From: Ichthyophis bannanicus
Taxonomy: Eukaryota; Chordata; Amphibia; Gymnophiona; Ichthyophiidae
Assembly: GCA_033557465.1 (NCBI GenBank)
Contig: CM066031.1
Span: 1,067,620,444 to 1,067,684,443 of the forward strand
Reading direction: 5' to 3'
Length of the DNA: 64,000 bases
Shown: one piece after another, positions 30,367 to 41,600 of the stretch
How the letters are laid out: each line of letters starts with the position of its first letter
How positions within the stretch are numbered: position 1 is the first letter of the stretch
Translations under genes and position numbers: made by a program
The notes under the pieces: generated by a model
Database searches by the model: none
Told to the model about the DNA's origin: nothing
The model's input: only the letters and a program-made list of their open reading frames with translations

Positions 30367-30553
30367 AGGTTCTCACCCCGTCCTCTGGGACCCCTAGTCC
30401 AGTCAGATTTTCAGGGTATTCGCAATGAATATGCATGAGAGAGATCTGCATATGATGGAAGCAGTGCATACAGATCTCTCATGCATATTCATTGTGGATA
30501 TCCTGAAAACCTGACTGGCCGGGGGTCCCTGAGGACTGGGTTGAGAACCACCG
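30367..30553. mobile_element. hAT-like palindromic MITE, copy 2
   Basis: Left gttctcaccccgtcctctgg, right ccctgaggactgggttgagaac: the termini are inverted copies. The interior holds the inverted pair gcaatgaatatgcatgagag and its partner around a short centre. It matches the damaged copy at 5.46 kb. The ttctcaaccc-type start is of the hAT kind. Confidence 0.7.
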
Positions 30554-30569
30554 ATATAGATGAACAAAG

Positions 30570-31713
30570 AAAACTGTTTTGTAATGCAACAGTCAGGTTT
30601 GCCATCTATTTTCAATCAAACCTGCTTGAAACTCGATGATGGCTTGTAGTGGTGTTACAGATGCCGTATATCAAGAGTATCATAAACTCCCCAGGAGTGG
30701 GCAAAGAGTGCATACAGTGGCAGGATGTGTACCAGAAACCACAATCAGAAGGGCAAAGCTATACAAAGAACATAATAAACACCTCAAGATAGTGAAAGAG
30801 GGCAAAGCAGCACCACAATTAATGGAAGCACACTAAGGCACTGTGGGAAGAGTAGATGTCAAGGAGACCAGCACAACACCCACAATGGCTGCAAGGCCCT
30901 AATTTATGCCAAGGGAACCAGCACAGCACCCAGATTGTCTGGAAAGCCTTAAACTAACAGAGAGCCACCACAACAACAGAAAAGGTGGCACGAGCCCAAG
31001 CTGCAGGAGCAAGGTGAGTTCAGACAAGCTGTGTGACCACAAATTAGAATGCAGGACTTTGGTCTCAACACATGAACTTTAAGTAGAGAGAAAAATCCTC
31101 CAGGGTAGAAGAAGCAATCATGGACTGCCTAAATGGCATGCTGAAGGGTGAAAAGAAGACTCAGAATATACTGTGGTAAAGGCCCAAAGCAGTGGAATTG
31201 GGGCTGCAGCACTGGCGGTAACAGACCAGAAGAGCTGAAGATGACCAATGCAGCAGCAAGATAGTTTTCCATTATAGGGACTTCCAGTCTAATATTTGTT
31301 GGCGGAAGACCGTAATCAACAAGTAGAGTAAAGGAGGATGGTAGATGTGAGGGCAATCTGCCACCTCCTGATAGCTAGGGTTGATTTAAATAACAGGCTG
31401 GGAAGGCAGGTGTCCCCCTTCCTCTGTCAGTGCTCCATGCTCATCCCTTCTGATAGAGGAAACACAGTTGTTAGCTCAAAGATATAGCAATAACTGAGCT
31501 CCCTGACATGAACCTATAATAAGTACAATAATGGAAATTTGAAAAGCACTTTGGAGAGAGGGCTCAAGGCTCATTGATGGCGGCAAGATGGTAATGTCTA
31601 CCCACTGCACTGGGTTCAGTTTCTCTGGTAATCGGGTTCTTAGAAACTGCATGCTAAAGTATATAGAAGAACACCCAAAGAGGAGAACAAGAAGAAGCCA
31701 AAGGCACTCACAA
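30570..31713. other. No recognisable feature
   Basis: Plus-strand 30636..30836 and minus-strand 31766..31476 are the longest frames, and neither shows a domain. Phrases such as ccagcacagcacccaga recur loosely near 30870-30930, which hints at more repeat sequence of unknown type. Confidence 0.4.
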
Positions 31714-32105
31714 ATATGCAAAGCAGGAGGAGGATAAGGACTGACCCAGAAAAATCCAAAGCACACTGGTCACAGATCCACACAGCTAGAAAGGTGGCGA
31801 CAAAATGGCATGGCATTTAAAAAGGGTGAAATTCATACAATGACAAGCCCTAGGGCACACATAAAGGTGAAAAGCAGGAGGAGGATGAAGAGTGGCCCAG
31901 AAAAGCCAACGCATGCCAGTGGCAGACCACGAAGCTAGAAGGGTGGTGACAAAGCAGCATGGCATTTAGAAGAGGGTGAAAGCTGTACAATGATGAGCCT
32001 AAGTAGTTCACCTACAAAGGTGCAAAGCAGAAGGGGGATGAAGAATGGCTCAGAAAAAGCCAAAAGCATACTAGTTGCAGAGCCATGCAGCTAGGAGGAT
32101 GGCAT
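31714..32105. repeat. Tandem repeat, three units of about 150 bases
   Basis: Anchors caaagcaggaggaggat at about 31718, aaaagcaggaggaggatga at 31870 and gcaaagcagaagggggatga at 32022 give a period of about 152. Each unit continues with a cagaaaa-gccaa phrase, a ccacgaagctagaa phrase and a catggcatttaga phrase. Units differ by 10-20 percent by eye, and the last one is cut near 32105. No frame stays open across units. Confidence 0.75.
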
Positions 32106-32522
32106 GAAGCACCCAAATCAGCGGGTGAGGGGTCCACCCTTACCCCTCATCCTGGTGCAATCCATGAGAGCAGTGCCAACGAGCAACACAGGTAGCAACT
32201 GCAGAAAGAGGCAAGAGGATAGGAGGGTTTTTATGAGGGTTTTTTTTTTTGTTTTTTTTTTTTGTTTTACCATGTGGCCTAAATGGACCCACTGGAAACG
32301 TGATAGCAGGCCAAAGAGTAACTTTGCAGGCAGGAGCAGGATTTATGACCACTACAATATGGCTGGGGTTTGGATCTCAAGAGCAGGACTGAGAACAAAG
32401 GGACAAGCTGTGACAGAAATAGAACAATGAAATTGGCAACAGTAGCAGAGGAAGACTTTATTTAGTTATTTTGGTTTTATTTCCTTACTGTTTGTTTTGA
32501 TTTTTGATTTTTTTTTTTTTTT

Positions 32523-33690
32523 TTAATCTCTTGCTTTTTTTCCTTTTACGTTTTGGCATGGGAGCTCAAAGGTAGCCACTGGAAATGGGCACCGTCCCAG
32601 AGAAACTGAGGTGCAAACTGCTAGAATCACAGCTGGTAGGCACACCCATTCCTCTTGCCAGTCGTATGAAAACGAAGGGAAAGCAAGCAAGGAGATCTTT
32701 CTCTGCAGAAACATGAACTCTTTCACCAAGTCTGGTGATAGCCGTGAATGATAGGGAGGCACAGTATCTCCTGCCATGAAGAATACACATGCACTGGACA
32801 CGCTGACTGGAAAACGGGTCAGGAAATGCTGTGCAACAGGTCTGGCTAGATGGCCAACTTGTGTGTCCAGTATGTCAAGGGATTTGTGTGTGCAGCCTTA
32901 ATGGGCTCTGCAAGCTAGCATGCCATTGAAAGTGTCTGGTATTTCCCCTGCTGCATTGCCACTGCCAACCCTCCCACTTCTGGCACTCCTTTTCCTTGCA
33001 ATAAGCCAGTGTGCTGCACTGCAAAGTGAGCATTCCTGTCATCCACGGGCCACAGAGACCAGCTAGCTAATCATTCTCCTTCATAAGGGGTTTCAATATT
33101 TTTCCCACTTGCTCGTGCAAGAGGTCTGCCATCACCAAAACCTCTACTGTTATTCTCTGTCACTGCTAAAAACCCTCTAACATTTTCTGTAAAATATTCA
33201 CCATCTGAAAGCACTACCTGAATATTTTCTTTTGGATTTAGCTCACACTTTTTTTTAGGAATAACTTAAGGTGAGTAACATTCAGATACAGTAGGTGTTT
33301 TCCTGTCCCCAGAAGGCTTACAGTTAAGTTTGTATCTGAGGCAATGGAAGATGAAGTGACTTTCCCAAGATCACAATGAGTGGCTACAATGATGAGAAGG
33401 CTCAGAGTAGCCACTCAGTTCCTCCGTGGCATCCTTAAAGGGCTTTAGAATTTCTAGCACCAATATGATGTTTGCCCAGTCCTCGTGACCTAGGATGCCT
33501 GTCAGTGCTGATCTCTGTCTCCAATGACATCTGATGCAGGGCTGTCCATTGCTTTGCTAACCTATCCAGCTTGTCATAAATGGAAGTCCACCTGGTGGCA
33601 ACATCCTGCTTCAGCTGGTGCACAGGTGCCCCTGTTGCTTTCTGCTTCTCATGCAACTCATGTCCACCCTTACCCCTCATCTTTCACACT
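32523..33690 (-). pseudogene. hAT transposase fossil, C-terminal half
   Basis: Two blocks of a cut-and-paste transposase in the right order on the minus strand. 33680..33435 has LKQDVATRWTSIYDKLDRL, the (Q/T)-x-x-x-TRW-x-S block just before the hAT insertion domain. 32950..32520 has PLTYWTHKLA, then FMAGDTVPPYHSRLSPDLV and EFMFLQRK, the C-terminal dimerisation domain of hAT transposases. The region between has stops and a SINE-type fragment at 33270..33425. The N-terminal BED finger and the first DDE residue are missing, because the 33.7-kb DIRS end lies there. Confidence 0.8.
33270..33425 (-). mobile_element. SINE-type 3' fragment inside the hAT fossil
   Basis: Contains gtatctgaggcaatggaaga tgaagtgactttcccaagatc, the same phrase (ctgaggcaatggaggattaagtgacttgccc) found in the SINE copies at 40.5, 56.6 and 62.7 kb. 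The tRNA head is missing. It interrupts the transposase blocks. Confidence 0.55.
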
Positions 33691-33699
33691 CCAATGAAA

Positions 33700-33870
33700 A
33701 AGAGTAGTTACTCACCTGTAACAGGTGTTCTCCAGGAGCAGCAGGAATCAGTCCTCACATATGGGTGTCATCGGCACCGATGAAGCCCCAGTGGAGCATT
33801 TCCCCAGCTTTCTATGAAAGCCTTTGGGAATGCAGGCAAGCATGCGCGGTTCCCTTCCCGCCTAAAGGTG
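33700..33870 (-). repeat. DIRS (second subfamily) right inverted terminal repeat
   Basis: The outer 33700..33758 (agagtagttactcacctgta and on) is copied, inverted, in the ICR. The inner part to about 33865 (cagtcctcacatatgggtg ... gcatttccccagcttt ... gccatctt) is the inverse of the left terminal repeat at 27765..27890, with roughly 15 percent difference by eye. Confidence 0.88.
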
Positions 33871-33965
33871 CCATCTTACCTCAGTCAAATGACAACTAAG
33901 AACAGCACACAAAAATGAACAAATAAACTATGTACAACTGCAACTCCAGGGGAGGAGGGAGGGTT

Positions 33966-34067
33966 GTGAGGACTGATTCCTGCTGCTCCTGGAGAACACC
34001 TGTTACAGGTGAGTAACTACTCTTTCTCCAGGACCAAGCAGGAAGTCAGTCCTCACATATGGGTGAC
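33966..34067 (-). repeat. DIRS (second subfamily) internal complementary region
   Basis: 33966..34024 is the reverse complement of the right terminus 33700..33758. 34023..34067 equals the reverse complement of the left terminus seen at 27859..27904. The second match records the sequence of the left end that this copy has itself lost. Confidence 0.88.
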
Positions 34068-34199
34068 TCCCTAGCTCTGGGCTACCGAGGAACCCAGGCT
34101 GAACAAGAGTACTCCCTCTAGTCTCTGCAGCAAAGAAAGGCTTTTCAAGGACACAACCTCCACCGGTAGCCCAACAGAGGGCAGGAGGGCAGGAGTTGC

Positions 34200-35229
34200 C
34201 TAAACCTCAAAGAGATTCCGGAGTACTGCTTGGCCAAAAGCACTGTCCCTACGAGACTCCCTCTCCAGACAGTAATGGGCCGCAAATGTCTGGCTTGAAG
34301 ACCAAGTTGCAGCCCTGCAGATGTCTACCAAGGGCACAGAGCGGAGATGAGCCACTGAGGCAGCCATTGCCCTGACACGATGGGCCGTGACCCTACCCTG
34401 CAAAAGAAGGTCAGCCGCCTTGTAAGCCCAGGTGATACAGTCAGCCACCCAGATGGACAAGGTACGCTTGGACACAGCCAACCCCAACTTATTGGGGTCA
34501 AAGGATATGAAGAGCTGAATAGCCCTTCTATGCCCCTGCGTACGGTCAAGGTAGAAGGATAAGGCCCTCCTACAGTTCAGGGTATGCAGGACCGCTTCAG
34601 CCTGGCTTGCATGAGGCTTAGGGAAGAATGTTGGAAGAACCACCTCCTGATTGAGGTGGAAAGAGGAGACAACCTTTGGGAGGAACTTTGGATGAGTCCT
34701 AAGGACTACCCTGTTCCTATAAAACCTGGTGTAAGGCCTATCACAGACCAGGGCCTGAAGCTCACTCACTCGCCTAGCCAAGGTAAGGGCTATCAGGAAG
34801 AGTGTCTTCCAGGAAGCGCAGTGGACAAGTAGCCATCGGCTCAAAAGGTGGGCGAGTCAGCTGCTGCAAGACCACATTCAGCTCCCACTCAGGGGCAGGA
34901 GGACGGATTGGAGGCTTGAGCAAAAGCAAGCCCCTGAGAAAGCGGGACACCAAGGGGTGACCTGACAGAGAATGTCCCTCCACCAGTGAATGGTGAGCTG
35001 CTAGAGCTGAGAGGTGGACCCGAACAGAATTGAATTTAAGTCCCTGATTTGATAAGTGCAGAAAGTACTGAAGCACTACTGGCACAGTACAGGAGAAAGG
35101 ATTCTCTGTACATAGCTGACACCTCACAGAAAACCTTTTCCATTTGAGAGCATAGGTTTTCCTAGTGGACTGTTTCCTAGAGGCTAGGACAACCTCCTCA
35201 ACTTCCTGAGGCAGGCCCCAGGGAGCCAA
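34200..35229 (-). pseudogene. DIRS tyrosine recombinase, one frameshift
   Basis: 35229..34774 encodes the core-binding half (STRKTYALKWKRFSV, a helical stretch, then PEWELNVVLQQL). A frame change near 34820 leads to 34844..34200, the catalytic half, with LARRVSELQAL (box I Arg), HRVRAMAAS (His-x-x-Arg), ATWSS and AAHYCLE with the likely nucleophile Tyr. All four catalytic features are visible, so a single frameshift is the main defect. Same layout as the intact copy at 18.7-19.9 kb, with roughly half the residues shared by eye. Confidence 0.88.
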
Positions 35230-37540
35230 GACTACCCTTGCAGCCTCCAGGCCATCAAATTGAGAGCTTTGAGATTGGGGTGCAGAAGGGAACCCTGCTC
35301 CTGAGAGAGAAGGTCAGGTTGCAACCCCAGAGGCAGTGGGGGATCCACCGCCAGTTGAAGCAGAAGAGGAAACCAAGGCTGTCTCAGCTACCTGGGAGCC
35401 ACCAGCAGGACGGAGGCCTTGTCCTGAAGAATTTTGAAGAGAGTTCGGGCCACCAAGGGCGTGGGAGGAAACGCATACAGGAGGCCCTGAGACCATGGAA
35501 TCAGAAAAGCATCTGCTGCTATTCACAGAGGATGCGGTTGCCTGGAGCAGAACTTTGGCAGTTGCTTGTTCATTGGGCTGGCAAAGAGATCTACCAAAGG
35601 GAGACCCCATTTTAGGAAGATCTTCTGAACTACTGAAGGATGCAGCTGCCACTCGTGGGGCTGCAGAATCCTGCTTAATCTGTCGGCCAGGTAGTTGTCC
35701 TGGCCTGGAAGGTATACAGCCTTGAGGATCATGTTGTGCTTGAGGGCAAATGAACAAAGGTCCTGAGCCTCCCGACAAAGGATTCTGGACCCAGTCCCGC
35801 CCTGTTTGTTCACATAAAACATGGCTACCTGGTTGTCTGTCTGAACCAGGACAGATTGATGAGCCAGGGTAGGAGAGAAAGCTTTGAGTGCTAATTGAAT
35901 AGCTCTGAGTTCGAGGAGATTGATCTGCTGTGCAGCTTCCCAAGGAGACCACAGGCCATGGGTGCACTTGCCTAGACAATGAGCTCCCAATGCAGGGAGG
36001 CGTCTGTGGTCAGTATCACCGTGTATCCAGGAATCTGAAAAGGTACCCCCTTTAGAAGATTGGGTGGGTGCAGCCACCAGTTGAGTGAGTTCAGAAATTG
36101 TCTGGACACCCTTATCCTGTCTCTGAGGCTGCCTGTGGCTTGTGACCACTAAGTCCGAAGGCACCACTGAGCAGGCCTCATATGGAGCCTGGCATTGGGG
36201 GTCACATGTACTGTCGAAGCCATGTGGCCAAGCAGCCTCAGGCAGAGTCTGGCAGAGACCACTGACCCCCTGAGAAACTGATTCGCTAAGTTCATCAGTC
36301 TTTGGGCCCTGTTTGCTGGCAAGAATGCCTTTGCCAGGACAAAGTCCAGCCTTGCCCCTATGAACTCGAAGTTTTGGGAGGAGAGCAAAGTGGACTTTGC
36401 AAAGTTTATGACAAATCCCAGGCCTTGAAGAAGAGCAATAGTCCTGAGGGTGGCTTGTCTGGCCTCCTGGCACGTCTGACCCCTGATGAGCCAGTCGTCC
36501 AGATAGGGGAAGACAAAGATTCCCTGATTTCTCAGGTAGGCCGCCACTACTGCCAGGCATTTGGTAAAGACCCTGGGAGCTGAGGTGAGGCCGAAAGGCA
36601 GCACTCTGTACTGATAAGGGTTTCCTCCCACAATGAACCTGAGGTACTTTCTGTGGTCTGGATGAATGAGGATGTGAGTGTACGCATCCTTTAGATCTAA
36701 GGAGCATAGCCAATCTCCCTGCTGGAGGTAGGGCAGAAGTGTTCCAAGAGTAAGCATCTTGAACTTTTCTTTTTCTAGGAACTTGTTGAGGTTCCTGAGG
36801 TCCAGAATGGGTCGAAGGTCACTGGTTCTTTTGGGTACCAGGAAATACCTGGAGTAGAATCCGTGACCTTGCAAGTGGGGAGGCACAGGCTCCACCACCC
36901 TGTCTACCAACAGACCTTGAAGCTCTTGAAGGAGAAGGTCTGTGTGCAGGGGAGGCCTTGGAGGCTCCCCCGGAAAGTAAGGGGGAGGCAGTTGGTGAAA
37001 ATGCAGTGCATAGCCCCTGCGGACTATGTCCAACACCCAACTGTCCCCGGTGATAAGGGGCCACTGGTGGGCAAAGAGAGCGAGGCGACCTCCTGTGCAG
37101 GGTTGGGAGAGCAGGGATGGAGAGGCTACGCTCAAGGAGTCAAAACCCCCACCCTGTTGAGTGGGAGCAGGGCCCAGAAGCTTGGGGGTCCTCTGCCTAC
37201 GGGGCCCATTACCCTGCCCCTTGGCTTGCTGACCCTGAGGGGCAGCTTGGACAGCCTGATATTGAGGGTATTGTTTGTAGGCAGTGCCCTTCCTTGGGTA
37301 AAAGGGCTTTTTACCCGAGCCCTTCTTTTTATGAGACGGGGCAGAGGTCTTCCTAGACAGCCTTGTCCGTGTAAGGTGCTCTGTTTCGAGCTGAGTGGCC
37401 TTCTCGGTCATGGGCTTGCCAAAAAGGTTTTCACCTCGGCAAGGGACATCGACTAACTTGTCCTGAACCCATGGCTCGAGGTCCGATGACTGCAGCCACG
37501 CCTCACTAGGCCTAGAAAGTCTGACAACCAGGTGCAGCAA
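35230..37540 (-). pseudogene. DIRS gag end fused to RT-RNase H, frameshifted
   Basis: The 37540..36149 frame (463 codons) starts in the gag tail (KKKGSGKKPFYPRK, basic) and runs on into RT with FLVPKRTSDLRPILDLRN, SLDLKDAYTHILI, LPFGLTSAPRVFTK and the catalytic YLDDWLI. In the 18-24 kb element gag and RT are in different frames, so this joined frame may reflect subfamily design or an indel. After a frameshift near 36190, 36713..35523 carries RNase H: NLLELRAIQLAL, VQTDNQVAMFYVNKQGG and YLPGQDNYLADRLSR, then LPLVDLFASPMNK. A further change near 35540 leads to an FPPTPL-like Dam-type segment. The first RNase H Asp block is damaged. Confidence 0.88.
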
Positions 37541-37550
37541 ATGTGCAGAT

Positions 37551-38649
37551 CTTTGATCCCATGATAGCCCAACTCCTTCACTGCCTTGACCAGGTTTGTC
37601 TTACCATCTATTACAAAGAAACCTTGATGCACGGTTATCCGTTTGTGCTCTTTGTGCCAGCATTATTGCCCTTATTTCTGCTAAGATATGGATCCACGTA
37701 TGGTTGTCATCCATTACCTGGCTGTGCAGCATAGCCCATTATTAGTACCTTCCTGTTATTGCTCCCTCGTAAGACCTATAGCCCATGGGACAGGCACCCC
37801 CTCCCCCAATGTTGCAGGCACTAATGGTGAACTGGTCCCTGTGCCCTCACTGCCAGTATGATGTCCTTACCCTCCCCCCCCCAAAGTAAGAAGGCAAACT
37901 ACTCCGATGCTTCAGCCTGTTCCTGATTTGGCTGGCTGCCCTGCCACCAGTGTGCTGTCAGGGAGAATCAGGTATGTGCAGCATTTTGACTAGTCCAGAT
38001 GTCAGTGGTGAAATGCATGCTAGTACTAGCATCTGTTTTTGCAAGCTCTGTTTCTGTGAGACAAAAATATAGAACAGATTTTCTGCAGATGTTATGCAGT
38101 CTGTACCAGTGGAGCCTCTGGACACACACTTCCTATTGCTGTGGGGTGTGGACTTGACAGAGGTTGACAGGGCCTTGAACACAGAGGCTCCACAGCATCT
38201 AAACTTTTCTTTTACAGCTGACGCTGTCACAGCCACAGGAAGCAGCCACGACAGCAACTTCAAAAGTTTGAGGAGAAGAGTTGGACCAGTGGGGTGGGCC
38301 GGAAAAGAGGAGGTGCTGCTAGAAGGCAGGGAGGGAGGCACTTCATTCCTTCCCTGAGCAGGTGTTACTGCCTCTTCAGCAAGAGTGTGGCAGATGAAAG
38401 ATCAAAGCAGAAGCCTTCTGCTGATGTCTGGAGGGGGCTGGGGGAAGACAGAGAAGTTCTGCTGGAGTGTATTGGTACATATCACTGGTGGGCTGGGAGG
38501 GGGGGAGAGCAGACGGACTGCCTGCAGGAGCTATGATCTCCCAACTGCTGCATTTGGGCTGGAGGGAGAATAGCCGACGGATCGCAGCTGCTCTGACTAC
38601 AATGGGCTGCACTTAGACTCCCCTCACCAGTCTTCCTGGTCCCATCCCA
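37551..38649. other. No recognisable feature
   Basis: GC-richer mixed sequence with several 60-130 codon frames on both strands and no domain. It may hold an old MITE, since the following 38.65-38.76 kb matches the end of repeat family Y. Confidence 0.35.
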
Positions 38650-38757
38650 CAATACTGCACAGCCACAGAACAGTGTTGCACTGTTGTATTAGTGCTATCC
38701 CCCAAAACTGTGCCACCCTAAGTAGGTTCCTAGTCTGCCTAGTCCTAGGGCTGGTCT
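38650..38757. repeat. Short interspersed repeat (family Y), end module only
   Basis: Ends gccaccctaagtaggttcctagtctgcctagtcctagggctggtcttgg, comparable with the last 50 bases of the copies at 9.0 and 13.9 kb. The left part is not recognisable. Confidence 0.4.
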
Positions 38758-38759
38758 TG

Positions 38760-41090
38760 GAGACTTAGTCATGACACTCTCCAAGTTGGTATGGAGCTAT
38801 CCTCCCAGGGGATTGGAGTCCTGCTGCTGTGATGCAATCAGCCACCCAGGTTGCTAGAGTATGTTTGGCTGCTGACTTTCCCAGGTCATTGGGATTTGAA
38901 TGTCACAAAGAGCTGGGACATTTGTGCCATAGTCTGAGTGGCCTACAAATAGTAGAGGCGTGCTCGCTGACAGTCAAGGGAGTATAGGGCAGCCTCCACT
39001 GTGCTGGTGTTTTGGAAAGAAGGTGGGCAATGCAATGACCGTTTGAGGTAGAAAGCTGACTCCACCTTGGAGAGGTATTTGGGGCAAGTCCTGAGGATAA
39101 CCTTGTTGATGACAAACTGAGTGGAGGAGAAATAATGTACAAAAGCTTGCAGCTCGCTGATGCACTATACCAATGTTATAGATATTGAAAATATACAGTA
39201 CTCTTGCAGGTAAGGTGCTTGAGGAAGGCCTCTGCCAGAGGTTAGAAAGGGTTGGCCATTAATTAGATTAGTATAACATTAAGGTCCCAGTTGGCTGTGG
39301 ATGGGCTCAGAGGGAGCTTGAGGTTGAGCACCCTCACATGAACCAGGAGACCATGGGATGAATTGAGATGGGAAGGCTCCCTACTCTGTCATGGTATGCT
39401 GCTATCGCCGGTAGGTGTAGTCAAACTGAAATCATTTGAAGACCAGTGTCCGACAGATGAAGCAAGACAGATAGTTGAAAAGCTCCTCTGTAGGATAGCT
39501 GAAAGGATTCAGGTGCCACTCCCAGCACCAATGGGAGAAATGGTTTCACTTGAGGGCATAAGATGTATTGGAATCTTCTTTTGTGACGCGAGGCAGACTT
39601 TGTGCACCTCCTGCGACTCTGAAAGAGATGAGGTTAGTGTCCTCTCATTTTCCATGCCATGAGAAAGAGAGAGTTCATGTTGGAATGTATCATGTGACCA
39701 TGAGGCTGGGTAGCTCCTCAGGGGAATCAGTGGTTCTACTAGCATGTCGTGGAAGAGGAGGAACCACAGTTTTCTGATCCATCATGAAGCTATCAGAAAC
39801 ACAGAGGCCTGGTCATGTTGGATCTTTTGCAGCATTTTGAAGCTAAATGGAAACAGTGAAAAAGCACAGAGGAAGCCCATGCTCTAGGATAGGGAAAATG
39901 ATTTTGAGCTGACTGCAGCAAGCAAAAATGGTGGCCTGGGCATTGTTTAGGGCAGCAAAGAGGTTCACCTTCCGAAGACATCATAGCTAGAAAAAGTTGA
40001 GGACCACTTTCCTGTCTAGCAACCATTTGTGAGGGTCCAATGGTCGGCTGAGAGAGTGTACTATCTGGTAGAGCTCTCCAGGAAGATAGGATGCCTGGAG
40101 TGTGCAGCCAAGCTGGTGGGCTAATGTCCAAATATGAAGGGCCTCCATGCAGAGTTTCCAGTACCCTGAACCAGCCTACTTGTTCATGTGGAACACAGCT
40201 ACTTAATTGTCTGTTTGGATCCAAAAAGTGGTATTTCACAGGAGGAGGTAAAGGTTCAAAGGGCATAAAAAGATGGCCTGAAATTCTAACTAGTTGATGT
40301 GAAGGTGGCAATGCTGCAGATGCACTCCCAATCCCCAATGGGATGAATCCATTGCGAGGACTAGCTGCGGAAGACGGCTCTGAAAGGGGCAAAAAAATGC
40401 AACACATGTCTGAGTCAATGCAGACTCCTGGCGACCCAGCAGCTCCTGGGTTTTCTTGGCAGTGTGACCGGAAGTATATTGCTAGCATTTCTTCTGAGGC
40501 AATGGAGGATTAAGTGACTTGCCCAAGGCCACAAGGAGTGCCAGTAGGAACTGAACCTTGGTCGCTTGACTATCAAGCCAGTGCTCTAACAACTAGGCTA
40601 TTCCTCCACTCCATTCAACCGCTAAGTTCTGTGTTTGAACCCACCAGGACAGGCTTTTACGGACAAAGGCTGGAAGCGGTATCTGTTTGGAGAGGGAATG
40701 ATGCCGCTGGTTCCAATAGGTATTGAGATGCAATTGAAGGGCACTCATCTACCATTGGACAAAGGGGATCAAAGAAAGTGCTGCAGTCATGTGGTCCAAG
40801 AGACATAGGACGGTCCATGCCGAAGCCCTTCTGGAAGAAATACTGTTGCTGATAGTGTGTTGATCATGGCACCTATGTGGGACTTTGGTTTGTTGATCAA
40901 AAACAGCAGTTGAACTAGCTAGTGTGGTGGAGACCATAACTGGACTTTGGCTCAAGATCAGCCAGTCATTGATGCAGGCATAGACGAAGTATCTCACCTT
41001 GGGCAATATCAACGCTCTTGCCACCACCATTAAATCTCTCTGTGTAAGGAATGGATGGAGGTGAGATAACATCTGCAAAAACCTCAAAAG
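38760..41090 (-). pseudogene. Third DIRS copy, strongly decayed
   Basis: Stops are frequent, but blocks align in order with the 33.7-37.5 kb copy. 41087..40930 has an RT piece ending YACINDWLILS, where DIRS has YLDDWLI. About 40100-39850 is the RNase H/Dam-like part. 39560..39300 has a TSYALK-NHFS block of recombinase core-binding. 39290..39180 has ANWDLNVIL and PLAEAFLKHL. 39130..38900 has VILRTCPKYLSKVESAFYL and a YSLDCQRAR block of the catalytic domain. The tyrosine region, ICR and ends are not found. A SINE lies inside at 40490..40618. The oldest of the DIRS copies. Confidence 0.75.
40490..40618 (-). mobile_element. tRNA-derived SINE inside the decayed DIRS
   Basis: On the minus strand: aggaatagcctagttgttagagcactgg (A box), then ggttcagttcctac (B box), then cttgggcaagtcacttaatcctccattgcctcag. 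Same family as 62.6 kb. The 3' LINE-like tail is missing. Confidence 0.85.
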
Positions 41091-41129
41091 AAGTTTCTAC
41101 TAATTTTGTTATATGAACTTTAATTTCTA

Positions 41130-41600
41130 ATTAGGTATCTAATCATATGCCTAAATTACAGTCTGGGTCCCAAAATTTACTCCATAATCCACCCCCCCCC
41201 CAACTAATCCCCATTGAACACATTTTTTGACATAAAGGAAAGAAGATACATAGTACAGAAACTATTCTTACAGTAGTTTGTAACTGGCAAACCCCATTTG
41301 ACAATCTAATACGTATATTCACCAGTTTCAGATAATCCAATAATTGATGTGCCACTACTTTCTCAATAATCTTACTTAAAAATGGCAAATTAGACCCTGG
41401 TCTAAAATTATCCACTCTACTAGGGTCCAATGTACTCTTCTTGAGAAAAGGTCAACTAACAGAAGTTTAAAATGGAAGGAAAAAGTCCAGAATCCAAAGA
41501 AGCATTCACAATGGTACATAAACAGCCTCATATCCTCAACTATTGCAGACATCACTAATGCACCATGCCACCATCTTTGATGCTGCATGCTTTTTACACT
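41130..41600 (-). mobile_element. L2-group LINE RT fragment
   Basis: Minus-strand 41430..41143 opens DPSRVDNFRPGSNLPFLSK and IIEKVVAHQLLDYL, the RT fingers block of L2/Rex-type LINEs. Just upstream, in another frame, sits IVNASLDSGLFPS. The wording differs from the L2 copies at 11 and 15 kb, so a different subfamily. No endonuclease or palm motif. Confidence 0.75.

Larger units (their letters stand above)
33700..37550 (-). mobile_element. DIRS-type element, 5' end missing
   Basis: Read from 37550: end of gag, RT/RNase H, Dam-like segment, tyrosine recombinase, ICR, right inverted terminal repeat ending at 33700. The left terminus, 5' UTR and most of gag are absent. Different in sequence from the 18-24 kb DIRS, so a second subfamily, shared with the 26.7-27.9 kb fragment. 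Frameshifts in RT and recombinase make it inactive. The right end abuts a hAT fossil. Confidence 0.9.

Noticed and set aside
29825..30397. A 190-codon frame as a possible host exon
   Set aside because: No domain, no splice-site pattern that I could support, and composition-driven openness.
31714..32105. CRISPR-like array
   Set aside because: Three long units without short spacers in a eukaryotic repeat context.
36863..37456. A 197-codon plus-strand frame
   Set aside because: Antisense to the DIRS gag/RT frame, no domain.
26695..37550. Treating the 26.7-27.9 kb and 33.7-37.5 kb DIRS parts as one element
   Set aside because: Both read on the minus strand, so the left end at 27.9 kb would lie downstream of the right end at 33.7 kb; order is incompatible with a single simple insertion.
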